A stretch of 64,000 bases of DNA from Glebionis coronaria (taxonomy: Eukaryota; Streptophyta; Magnoliopsida; Asterales; Asteraceae): NCBI GenBank assembly GCA_025667525.1, contig JANFOE010000584.1:154001-218000 (forward strand), given 5' to 3'. The position numbers and the translations under genes were made by a program. How positions within the stretch are numbered: position 1 is the stretch's first letter; each line of letters opens with the position of its first letter. The notes beneath the pieces were generated by a model. That model made no database searches. It worked only from the letters and a program-made list of their open reading frames with translations, and was not told the origin of the DNA. Of this stretch, positions 11,461 through 21,994 are shown in pieces.

Positions 11461-11583
11461 TTACTTGTTTTTTTCGACAATTTTTTTAGAGGATTTAATC
11501 TTGGTTTCTTACAACAAAAACTCAACACAACTCATAAACTTTACTTCACTGCTCGATCAACCGATAATCTTTGTCTCTTTGAA

Positions 11584-14217
11584 GTGAACAAAATGAATCC
11601 GAATTCATTAATGCCTCAGATGACATCACTTACCGACATTTACGTCATTACGGGAACGGATAATCGCCCTCCAATGCTCATTAAAGAAGTCTTTGAAGCA
11701 TGGCAAGGCCGTATGATGTCATACCTTAAGGGAAAACCGGTATATGGGAGGCTTATGGTCAAGTCAATTCTGAATGGTCCACTTGATTATGGTACCATCG
11801 TGGTTAACAATGTGACTTGACCAAGGGAGTTTGAAGAACTTACACCAGCTCAACAACTTGTTGCCGATGCAGACGAAAAGGCTCTTCAAACCATTCTCCA
11901 AGCTCTTCCACATGACATCTATCGAATGGTAAGTCAGTATATGGTGGCAAAGGATTTATGAGAACGTCTAAAGGTGTTGCTACAAGGTACGTCTCTTACC
12001 AAACAGGAAAGGGAATGTAAGTTGTATGATCTGTTTGATAGATTCACGTACAGCCCAGGGGAAACGCTTTACGATTATTACTTCAGATTCACCACTCTCA
12101 TGAATGATCTGAATGTATACAATCTCGTGATTGCTCCATTCCAGGTTAACACCAAATTTTTGAATACTTTACCTCAAGCTGAATGGGGTGAGTATATTAC
12201 CGATGTTAAGTTAACCAGGGATTTGCATAAGTGCAATTTGGATCAACTCTATGCTTTTCTTCAGCAGCATGAGAAACATGTGATCATGCACCGTTCGCCT
12301 CGAGGTATGTACCCTGATTATTTAGCTTTGATGGCGAATCAACCAAGCTTGTCACACAACAACACTCCTTATATTTTAGGACACCAAGCCTATCATCCAT
12401 CACCTTACATGACACCAAGCTTCCCCCAATATTCGATTCTACCGCAACCACCCACCTCACATCAGCAACAATATCGGTTTAATGCACCTTCATCACACTA
12501 TGCTTCACAACCTCACCCAGCAAGTATTGCACCTTATGCTCAATCTTTATATTCTTCTTATCAAGAGAATGCAGCATATCCATCAAGCTACTCTGACCAC
12601 ATGAGTGTTCCTTCTAGTGTTTATACAGCTCAACAAGACCAAGCACTGTATTGTGATGATGATGAAGTCCCCATTCCTGAATTCAAACAAGGAACTGATC
12701 CAGTTGAAGTGTTAGCCACTATGTCTGCTTACCTCACAAGAACTTTAAGCAAACGAGGATTTAGAGGACCAGCTCCTACTAACAATCAGCTGAGGAATTC
12801 ATCCAATTCTCGCCAACAAGATACTATTGAGAATGGCAGGGTAATGGTTTAACCTATTCAACCTTATCAGGGGAGACCTACTACATCAACTACCAATGCT
12901 CGCACGGTCAATCCTGCTCCAATGGTCAACACTCCTCCACGGGCTAATTCCACAGGCAAGTTGAGAATGATTACATGCTACAACTGCAAGGAAGAAGGTC
13001 ACATGTCCAGGGATTGCAAGAAACCCAAGAGGAGAAGGGATGGTCAATGGTTTGCAGAGAAGATTTATCTGGTGAATGCTCAGGCACAAGGAAGGGAACT
13101 TGATGAAGAGGAGCTTGCATTTCTTGCCGATCCACGGATTGCTGAACAAGACGTTGTCACCACACAGAATGCAGCATACCAAGCAGATGATCTTGATGCG
13201 TATGATTCAGACTGTGATGAACTTCAATCTGCACAGGCAGCTCTTATGGCAACTATCTCCAGCTTAGGGCCAGAAAAAAGATCTGAGGTACTTATTAATA
13301 CCACTGATAATACCACTGATGCTAGTATTCAACCACATAAAGTTGTGCAAGAGAGTGCTGATTCGAATGAGTCTTCGGTGGTGAGTCTTTCAAATGAGGA
13401 GACAATCAATGATAGTAATATCAATGTGAGTCCCCAGACTTTGAGTGAATCACAACCGGGAGCCATTTCGCATACGCATACTCCTGCTCAACAAGATTTG
13501 GTCATGGTTCCTGCTACATTACTTAGCCAAATGAATGCTGCACTCTTAGAAACCCTAGCTAAGAATAAGAATTTGTCTGATGAGCTTGCCTTATGCAATG
13601 AGAAAGTTCAAACTTTGGAATTAGTTCCTTCGTCTAGTGTTCTCACTAATCCCGAATATGATCATTTTCGAAACAAACAAATGGGTCATTTGCAAGAAAT
13701 TGAAACCTTAAGAGCAGATCTTTCTAACGAACTTAAAGAAAAAGAGTTAGTGGTCATTAATTTTCAAAAACTTCAAACGGATTTTGAATTAATCGAGTCT
13801 AAGAAGAATGAAATGGAAATTAATGCGGCTAATAAGATTAGAAGTCTAGATTTTTTGCTTTTAAGACAATACGCTGCCTCTCAACTAGTGCACTTATTTG
13901 ATGCTTCGTTTAGAGAATTTAACTTATCACGTCAAAAAGGCCTTCCCCCTAATCCACGGTATGCAAAACAAGCTTTAAGCCATAGTCCAAGACTTTATAA
14001 TGCAACCCAATTAGGATTGGTCTTAGACCCGATTGTTATTTTCGATGATCGCACAAGTAAGGATCTAGTTGATGAGGATCGGTCATATAACTTTGCAAAA
14101 TATCCCGAGTGTGATTATTTTAAAATGAATCAGGAGCTTGCTAAAACGGATTTTAGAATTCGCTTCCATATGGACAAAGATCTCATTACAGCACCAACCT
14201 ACATGTTAAATGAATAA
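11584..14217 (+). pseudogene. CopE gag: copia capsid/nucleocapsid, interrupted
   Basis: This is the start of the gag-pol frame. In-frame stops occur at 11818 (TGA), 11959 (TGA), 12850 (TAA) and 14215 (TAA), with no frameshift. The region 11974-12300 has the copia gag (UBN2-like) pattern: LYDLFDRFTYSPGETLYDYYFRFTTL and later NTKFLNTLPQAEW. A proline/serine/glutamine-rich linker follows, then a canonical zinc knuckle CYNCKEEGHMSRDC (CX2CX4HX4C) at 12976-13017. The knuckle is followed by a conserved ELAFLADPRIAE segment and, from about 13500, coiled-coil-prone sequence. Gag would form the particle and bind RNA. Several stops look like one-base transitions from CAA, CAG, CGA or TGG, consistent with decay of methylated cytosine; that is inference. 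Confidence 0.85.
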
Positions 14218-14247
14218 AACCTTAGTACACTTCCTACACTTGTCAAA

Positions 14248-16323
14248 ATGGAAGGGCCTAAGGAAATTCCAAAGGATCTTCCACCTGTTAGCACTGCATG
14301 GTTAAACTTGCAAGAGATTAATCAATACTTTACTAATTTTGACAAGGTCATTTTGGAATGTACGACTTCAAATGGCCTAAACGCCAGAGAATGGGCTTTC
14401 GAACACATGAACGAGGTGTTTAAGAATGAGATCAATCCGTTTGTCAAAAGTCTAAAAGGAAGTTTTGCATCTCTTAAAGAAAATCTTGAGTTTGAAATTG
14501 TAGAAGTTCAAAAAGTGTTTTATGAAATGGACACCGCTTACGAACTACAACTAATTGAAAAGGAAAAGATTTTATCCGAATATGACCGATTCTTGTCCCA
14601 AGTAATTTCGTGTGATGTGCTTACTACTGTAAATGTCAATTATTCGAATGAGCTTACATCCGCTATGATTAAATGTGATGATGTGAATATTTGTGATGAT
14701 GTGTGTAATCTATCTGTAAATGTTGCTGATACTGTAAATGAGGTAGATAATCATTCTTGTCACGAATCTAACGCTGAATTTTTAAAGCTACAAGATTCTT
14801 ACAATTTACTTTCAAAACGCTTTAATCAACTCGAACAACATTTTATATCTTTAGAATTAAAACAACAAACTCAAAATGAGGATCTTTTGATATCAAATGG
14901 TTGTGAAAACGGTGTTGAGACGAGTGACAAGATGATTGCAATAGTTAAGGCATTAGAGGAAGAGATTATGAGATTGAAGAGAGATGTGTCATCAAATGAA
15001 ACACTAAAATTGGAACTAGAGGCTGTAGAGTCTAAAAACCAGGACTTAGAAATTAGACTTTCGTCTATTCTAGGGGAGATGGATCGGGCAAGACAGGGAC
15101 TATCCGCTCTTTATGGTTCAATAGAAGAACGCTTAGCTTTTAATGCAACACAACAACAATCTTATGTTGAACAACTGAACCAAAAGTGTGAGGAAATCTC
15201 TGACTTAAACATCCTGCTCATTGACAAAAACATGGTTTTGGCCGAGTTAAAGGAGACACTTCTTCTCACCCGACAAGAAGTTGTTGATAACTTAGCTACC
15301 GACTCTGCACCGTCCTCTAGTGCTCCAACAACCAAGTCAGTAGTGCTCTATAAGAACCCGCTCCATAAGAAAAACCCGGTTACCTACGATGATTATATGA
15401 GGAATGCAATTAAGCATGTAGATCTTGTTAGGGATATCTTAGACGATCTTTATGCCTTAGATCCCTCTAGTAGCTACTATTATTCAGCCCATGAATATAT
15501 TAAGCGTGTTCAATATTGCTTAGCCTACTTACAATACATAGGTAAACCAGGTTCTGCACTACTCACTAATCGTCCTATTGCTGTAACTCCATTCAATAAG
15601 ACCCCAGGAGCAAAACCGTCATTGGCACCATCAAGTAAGGCACCTTTAAAATCTGTTGCTAATGTTCCCACTTTGCCTTCTACAGGAGTAAAAGAGTCTA
15701 CTAAGGCTAAAGGATCGCCACTCAAGAAAGATAAGATCAAGCCCTCCACTAGTAGTACCAACAAGAAGAAAGTAGAAGCTTACCATAGGAATGTTAGTTC
15801 AGTTTTAAATAAAAAGAATCATGTTAAGACTAAAAGCTCTGCGCCTGTGCAGAAGCCTAAACCATTTGTGAATTCTGATTTAAAATGTTGGAATTGTAAT
15901 GAATGTATGTTTTCCCAACGTCATGATTTGTGTCTTATTGATCATGTGAATGAAATGAATGCCATTAGGAATAATCTTGAATGGAAGCCAAATGGTAGAA
16001 CTCGTGCCCAAGTTGGCTGGCAATGGCGTCCCACTGGTAGGACCTTTACATTAGATGGAAAAATGTGCCCTTTAACTAGGAATGCATCCATTGAGGTTAG
16101 GTCTCAGCGTCCTTTAGTTAGGAACACTAGCACTACAGTATGGAAACTGCGCCCTTTAATTAGGTCAGCCCCCACTATAGTGCCTATCAGTGAAGAAATA
16201 CCTCAGGATTTAAGCTAACTAGAATCTACACCACCAACTAGGAAGAAGAAGGCTAGGAAATCTAAGAAACCTAAAGTTAGCAAATCTAAAATTATTAAAT
16301 CTGTACCTGCTAATAACAAGTAA
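14248..16323 (+). pseudogene. CopE gag-protease linker with coiled coils
   Basis: This continues the gag frame past the stop at 14215 and ends at stops 16216 and 16321. It is a 656-residue charged region. Long leucine/glutamate/lysine stretches (about residues 200-370) suggest coiled coils. A short Cys/His patch, CWNCNECMFSQRHDLC, lies near 15889. After it come repeated W.P.GRT and PLTRN/PLVRN/PLIRS phrases. About 1100 residues separate the zinc knuckle from the protease, much more than in typical copia elements. The function is not known to me. A shift in frame is needed near 16370 to enter the protease. Confidence 0.65.
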
Positions 16324-16373
16324 CATTCAGATTCCGATACCTCTACATTGTCCTCGTCTGGTGATATTTTCAG

Positions 16374-19300
16374 GTGGTCCAAATCATCCTCTGGTATTTG
16401 GACTCCGGTTGTTCAAAGCATATGACCGGAGATCGCTCGATGCTCCAAAATTTCGTCAGCAAGTTTCTTGGAACGGTTAAATTCGGTAATGATCATATTG
16501 CAAAGATAATGGGGTATGGTGAATATCAGATTGGAAATGTTACGATTTCAAGGGTATACTATGTAGAAGGTCTTGGTCATAATTTATTTTCAGTAGGACA
16601 GTTTTGTGATTCCAACCTAGAGGTTGCTTTTCGACAACATACTTGTTTCATCCGCAACTTGGAAGGAAAAGACTTGTTGAAGGGATCTCGTGGTGCAAAT
16701 CTTTATACGTTGTCCCTACAAGACATGATGGCCGCCTCTCCAGTATGTCTTCTCTCTAAAGCATCTAAGACCAAGTCATGGTTATGGCATCGCAGATTAT
16801 CTCATCTTAACTTTGATGCTATTAATCATCTGGCTAAAAACGAATTAGTTCGTGGTCTTCCAAAGCTCAAATTTCACAAGGACCATTTATGTTCCGCGTG
16901 TTCAAGGGGGAAAAGTACCAAGAAATCATACAAGCCCAAAGCTGAAGACACCAATCAAGAAAAACTTCATCTTTTGCATATGGATCTTTGTGGGCCAATG
17001 AGAACTGAAAGTGTGAGCGGTAAGAAATTCATTCTCGTTATTGTGGATGATTTCTCCAGGTTTACATGGGTTAGATTTCTACGTACAAAGGATGAAGTAC
17101 CGAAGGCTATCATCACTTTTCTGAAATTCATTCAGGTACGTTTAAATACTACTGTCCGCCGTATTCGAACAGATAATGGAACAGAGTTCGTCAACCAGAC
17201 TCTTCGTGATTATTATGAAGAAGTTGGTATCTCACATGAAACATCCGCTGCACGTACTCCACAACAAAACGGTGTCGTTGAAAGACGGAATCGTACGCTT
17301 ATGGAAGCTGCTAGGACTATGCTGATTTATGCGAACGCTCCATTGTTCTTGTGGGCAGAAGCTATATCTACTGCATGTTTCACCCAAAACCGCTCTATCA
17401 TTCAGAAACGCCATGGAAAAACACCTTACGAGCTTCTACATGATCGTAAACCCGATGTTTCATTCTTTCATGTGTTTGGTGCTCTTTGTTATCCAAACAT
17501 TAATAGTGAGAACTTGGGAAAACTTCAACCGAAAGCCGATATATGTATTTTCATTGGTTACTCACCCTCCAAGAAAGCATACCGAATTTACAACCGTCGT
17601 CTTGGTAAGACCGTAGAAACTATGGACGCAGATTTCGATGAGCTGACAGTGATGGCTTCTGAGCAACGCAGCTCTGAACCCGCGCTTCATGAGATGGGAA
17701 CCGGTGCTATTAGTTCTGGATTAGTTCCCAATAATCCTACTTCTACATCATTTTTACCACCTACAAGGCCCGAGTGGGATAAAATGTTTCAACCGTTGTT
17801 TGATGAATTCCTTGATCCCCCGAATGATGAAGTTCCAGCACCTGTAGTGATCGCTCCAATCCCTGAAGTGGTTGCTCAAGCTAATGAAGCTTTATCAAAT
17901 GCATCTTCAATTAACATTGAACCGGATGCACCTCTACCAAGTGATTCTCAAACTACACCTGAATCGCCACCCTTACTTGTGCCTAATGATGTTGAAGATG
18001 ATTATATTGATCACGATTTGGAATATGCTCACCTTCAAGAGCTTCCTTTCTTTGGTGTACCGATACTTGAAAACCCTTCAGCCGCGTCTACCTCAGAAGA
18101 AGCTCCTTCTATTGTTCACTCCAGACCACCACGGATTGAAAATCATAGCACTAAATGGACAAAAGATCACCCAATTAGGAATGTCATTGGAGATCTAGAT
18201 CGACCAGTCTCTACACGCCATCAATTACAAGAGAGTGCACTCTATTGCTACTTTGATGCATTTCTCTCCGAAGTTGAACCTAAAAACTGGCAACATGCTA
18301 TGACTCAATCATCTTGGATTGAAGCCATGCAAGAGGAACTAAATGAATTCCAAAGACTTGATGTATGGGAATTAGTTCCTCTCCCTGACAAGGTTAACGT
18401 CCTTACTTTGTTGTGGGTTTATAAGGTAAAACTCGATGAGATGGGTGTAGTATTGAAACATAAGGCTAGATTGGTTGCTAGAGGATATAAACAAGCCTTG
18501 GGTATAGACTTTGAAGAATCTTTTGCTCCTGTTGCAAGATTGGAGGCTATTAGACTATTCCTTGCGTATGCTGCTCATATGAACATGATCGTCTATCAAA
18601 TGGATGTGAAGACGGCATTTTTGAACGGTGAACTAAGGGAAGAAGTCTATGTTAGTCAGCCGGATGGGTTCGTTAGCACGGAGTTTCCTAATCATGTGTA
18701 CAAGCTTAAGAAGGCTCTCTATGGGTTGAAACAAGCTCCACGCGTGTGGTATGATCTCCTTTCAACATACCTCATTTCGGAAGGCTTCTCCAAAGGCAAG
18801 GTGGACCCCACTCTATTCACTCTCAAGGAGGACAACGACATGATTCTGGTACAAATTTATGTTGATGATATAATATTTGTTGCCTCTAACATAGAATTGT
18901 CCAAACGCTTTGAGAAGATAATGTGCACACGCTTTCAGATGTCAATGATGGGAAAATTTTCATTTTTCTTAGGATTACAAATTTCTCAGAATCCCAGAGG
19001 CATCTTTATTAATCAATCCAAATATGCTCTAGAATCTTTAAAGAAATATAACTTTGAAAATTGTGACCTCGTGGACACTCCAATGGTGGAGAAATCCAAG
19101 TTAGATGAAGATAGGAATGGGACTATTGTCGATCCAAAACTTTACCGTGGGATGACCGGCACCCTTCTCTATCTAACTGCTAGCAGGCCTGATTTGCAAT
19201 TTGCCGTATGCATGTGTGCCCGGTATCAGGCTCGGCCTACCGAAAAGCACCTACATGTTGTTAAAAGGATCTTTCGGTATCTTAAAGGAACACTTCATCG

Positions 19301-19841
19301 TGGTCTATGGTATCCGAAAGATTCCTCTATTGCTTTAATATCATACGCAGATGCCGATCATGCTGGGTGTCAAGACACGAGGCATAGCACTTCTGGATCT
19401 GTGCAACTCCTTGGAGACAGATTGATCAGTTGGTCTTCAAAAAGGCAGAAAAGCGCTGCAATTTCTAGCACGGAGGCTGAATACATCGCCATGTCCGGTT
19501 GTTGTGCTCAAGTCCTTTGGATGAGATCACAATTAACTGACTACGGTTTGGGATTCAACAAAATCCCGATGTATTGTGACAACAAGAGCGCCATTGCCCT
19601 TTGCTGCAACTATGTTCAACACTCCCGGGCCAAGCACATAGACATTCGCTACCATTTTATTAAAGAGCAGGTGGAGAACGGAGTGATCGAGCTGTATTTT
19701 GTCACTACTGAGTACCAGCTGGCAGATATGTTCACCAAAGCCTTAGATCGAGGACGAATCGAGTTTTTGATCGACAAGCTTGGCATGAAATCATTCACTC
19801 CAGCGACTTTCAAAGAATTGGCAGAAGAATCAGCTGAATAG
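16374..19841 (+). CDS. CopE pol: copia protease-integrase-RT-RNase H
   Basis: An intact 1155-codon frame in the order protease, integrase, reverse transcriptase, RNase H, which defines Ty1/copia. Motifs counted from 16374: protease LDSG with the aspartate at residue 10; the integrase zinc finger about 139-176; the catalytic triad D204 (HMDLCGP), D267 (RTDNG) and E303 (VVERRN), DD35E spacing; the [16 protein letters not shown] region near 390; RT from about 650 (WELVPLPDK) with YVDD at 829-832; RNase H with ADADHAG near residue 993 and [13 protein letters not shown] near the end. It overlaps no other gene. The first ATG is only ten codons before the protease aspartate and the gag frame is offset, so natural expression would need a frameshift from upstream; the ATG is a formal start. 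There are no stops here, although gag and the accessory ORF have ten. Confidence 0.95.
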   Translation: MVQIILWYLDSGCSKHMTGDRSMLQNFVSKFLGTVKFGNDHIAKIMGYGEYQIGNVTISRVYYVEGLGHNLFSVGQFCDSNLEVAFRQHTCFIRNLEGKDLLKGSRGANLYTLSLQDMMAASPVCLLSKASKTKSWLWHRRLSHLNFDAINHLAKNELVRGLPKLKFHKDHLCSACSRGKSTKKSYKPKAEDTNQEKLHLLHMDLCGPMRTESVSGKKFILVIVDDFSRFTWVRFLRTKDEVPKAIITFLKFIQVRLNTTVRRIRTDNGTEFVNQTLRDYYEEVGISHETSAARTPQQNGVVERRNRTLMEAARTMLIYANAPLFLWAEAISTACFTQNRSIIQKRHGKTPYELLHDRKPDVSFFHVFGALCYPNINSENLGKLQPKADICIFIGYSPSKKAYRIYNRRLGKTVETMDADFDELTVMASEQRSSEPALHEMGTGAISSGLVPNNPTSTSFLPPTRPEWDKMFQPLFDEFLDPPNDEVPAPVVIAPIPEVVAQANEALSNASSINIEPDAPLPSDSQTTPESPPLLVPNDVEDDYIDHDLEYAHLQELPFFGVPILENPSAASTSEEAPSIVHSRPPRIENHSTKWTKDHPIRNVIGDLDRPVSTRHQLQESALYCYFDAFLSEVEPKNWQHAMTQSSWIEAMQEELNEFQRLDVWELVPLPDKVNVLTLLWVYKVKLDEMGVVLKHKARLVARGYKQALGIDFEESFAPVARLEAIRLFLAYAAHMNMIVYQMDVKTAFLNGELREEVYVSQPDGFVSTEFPNHVYKLKKALYGLKQAPRVWYDLLSTYLISEGFSKGKVDPTLFTLKEDNDMILVQIYVDDIIFVASNIELSKRFEKIMCTRFQMSMMGKFSFFLGLQISQNPRGIFINQSKYALESLKKYNFENCDLVDTPMVEKSKLDEDRNGTIVDPKLYRGMTGTLLYLTASRPDLQFAVCMCARYQARPTEKHLHVVKRIFRYLKGTLHRGLWYPKDSSIALISYADADHAGCQDTRHSTSGSVQLLGDRLISWSSKRQKSAAISSTEAEYIAMSGCCAQVLWMRSQLTDYGLGFNKIPMYCDNKSAIALCCNYVQHSRAKHIDIRYHFIKEQVENGVIELYFVTTEYQLADMFTKALDRGRIEFLIDKLGMKSFTPATFKELAEESAE

Positions 19842-21994
19842 TGGTGGTAAACTATTCAGGCGTGTCGTTTGTTCGTGATCATGTATATTATCGTATATAT
19901 TTAAACCCAAAAAGAAAAATACAAAAATATAAAACCAACAAAAACCATAAAAAATATAAAACCTAGAAAAACCATAAAAAATATAAAATCAAGAAAAACC
20001 AAAAATATTTTTCGTTTTTTTAAATCGGGCATGTCTTTTAGTACGGTAATATTTACGGCTTTAGAAATGTCTATCAATGTTGACACGGCGCCATAAATAG
20101 AGTCCGTATAAAAGTTGTACTTTTTTAAAACATGCCCATTATGGCTTGTAGTTATTTCAGACTGGAACCCGGTTTTCATATTAAAGTCACGTATTTCCTT
20201 GGAAAACGTTGGCTCACAACGGGAATTAATTTTCTCGGGCATGATTTACAAGCCAAATCATGCAAAGGGATCAAGTTTACTTTACAACTTGGTCTCACAC
20301 GAGTTAGTGTACGTCTCAGTGCATTAATTTGTCAAAATAAGAGAAATCTTATTGCCACCACGAATCAATTTTTTTTCAAGATATTAATTGGAAATGTTTT
20401 CATCAATATTTGACTCTTTAAACAATGACTACAGCTCTTTAAATAGAAAACGGCTCATCGTTTAAGGGGGAGAAAATATTAAATCATCTTCGTCATCAAA
20501 AAGATTTTCAAAAGTGTTTGTGGAAAATTAATTGGCTAAATGGTTTATGAGTGGTCTTGCTTTAGAATACGACTTGAGCTCGCTCAATGTGATAGGAATT
20601 GCTTTAAGATCTTGGAGATTTGCTAATAGGTTGCGATGCTTAAGTAGTGTGAAGGTTAAGTTGGCTAAATTTAACAATGGTTAAGGAGAATAGAAAAGAC
20701 AAGGAATAAAAAATAAAAAGGGAAAAAATGTAGGGTTAAAAGTGACAATTTGTGAAAGTTGCTAAAATTTGACCTAGTCAAACAAAACCCCCCGTCCCTT
20801 TACATTATCTTCTTCACTGTTAAACACTTTGCCGCCATTAACACACACACAAGCTCCCAAAACTTTCGTTTTCAATCATCCAATCTGTTCCATTCATTCA
20901 AAAAGGTACAAACAACTAATTCTTTGATTTATAATTCGTCTAATTCATCAATATATCCTGTTAAAAGATTTGATTAATCAGATTAAGTCCAAATTAGGGT
21001 TTGTGTCTAATTAAGCATTAATTGATTAGGGTTTTTGATGGGTTTTGCTCGGAATATCATTAGAATGTGTGTAGTTGCTTTAGAATGCCTTAGAACTCAC
21101 AAACGCGTCTAGATTAATCATTAATAGGCTGCGTTGTGAACTTCCGAATGAACATGGTGAACAAACTTCCGAATGAAGGAAAGTTCTGAACAAACTTCCG
21201 AATGAAGGAAGTTCCGAACGAACTTCCGAATGAAGGAAGTTCCGAACGAACTTCCGAATGAAAGAAGTTCCAGATGAACTTCCGAATGAAAGAAGTTCCG
21301 AATGAAGGACTTCCGAATGAAGAAGTTCCGAATGAACTTCCGAATGAAGAAGTTCCGAATGAAGGTCTTCCGAATGAAGAAGTTCCGAACGAACTTCCGA
21401 ATGAAGAAGTTCCGAATGAACTTCCGAATGAACTTCCGAATGAAGAAGTTTCGGATGAACTTCCGAATGAAGAAGTTCCGAATGAAGGACTTCCGAATGA
21501 AGGACTTCCGAATGAAGAAGTTCCGGACGAACTTCCGAATGAAGAAGTTCCGAATGAAGGACTTCCGAATGAAGAAGTTCCGAATGAAGGACTTCCGAAT
21601 GAAGAAGTTCCGAATGAACTTCCGAATGAAGAAGTTCCGAATGAAGGTCTTCCGAATGAAGAAGTTCCGAACGAACTTCCGAATGAAGAGTTCCGAATGA
21701 AGAACTTCCGAATGAAGAGTTCCGAATGAAGGACTTCCGAATGAAGAGTTCCGAATGAAGGACTTCCGAATGAAGAGTTCCGAATGAAGGAGTTCCGAAT
21801 GAAAAGTTCCGAATGAAGGAGTTCCGAATGAAGAGTTCCAAATGAAGGAAAGTTCCGGATGAAGAGTTGTTTGATTGATAGTTGTTTGCATGTTATAAGT
21901 ACTTGTTGAAATGTGTTATGCTTAGAAGTAATAATGATACATATCTATATATTTTTGTGCATCAACCTTTTATGTCTTATCTTAAGCATATACG
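19842..21994 (+). other. CopE spacer between pol and accessory ORF
   Basis: This is 2.15 kb without a supported gene. It holds short A-rich repeats (AAAACCATAAAAAATATAAAAC near 19940), an internal polypurine-like tract TTAAGGGGGAG at 20462-20472, and a pyrimidine-rich leader-like stretch at 20780-20910 ending in a possible splice donor AAG|GTACAA at 20906. Two telo-box-like TTAGGGTTT motifs (20994 and 21026) and the long TTCCGAATGA array follow. A possible splice acceptor (TTATCTTAAG) precedes the accessory ATG. An internal promoter or spliced subgenomic RNA is a hypothesis. Confidence 0.6.
21130..21870 (+). repeat. CopE second array: CTTCCGAATGAAG/AGTTCCGAATGAA units
   Basis: About 740 bases are made of alternating 12-16 bp units built on TTCCGAATGAA. 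Most units have lengths that keep frame, so several long overlapping reading frames appear on both strands, with low-complexity repeats such as PNEEVPNEG. I do not consider them genes. The core TTCCG is shared with the leader array at 10985-11460. Confidence 0.9.

Noticed and set aside
10977..11489. 170-residue ORF before CopE gag
   Set aside because: It consists of KFRIK/SSGSR repeats from the leader array, has no gag motif and starts arbitrarily.
21130..21870. CRISPR-like array
   Set aside because: There are no unique spacers and the units are contiguous and variable. This is eukaryotic transposon repeat sequence.
21130..21870. Heat-shock element array (as in some copia promoters)
   Set aside because: The spacing is TTC-C-GAA, one base instead of the two required in TTCNNGAA, so the motif does not fit.
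21080..21891. Long overlapping ORFs on both strands (up to about 256 residues)
   Set aside because: All are translations of the same short TTCCGAATGAA repeat with frame-keeping unit lengths. Low complexity and openness in several frames on both strands argue against a gene.
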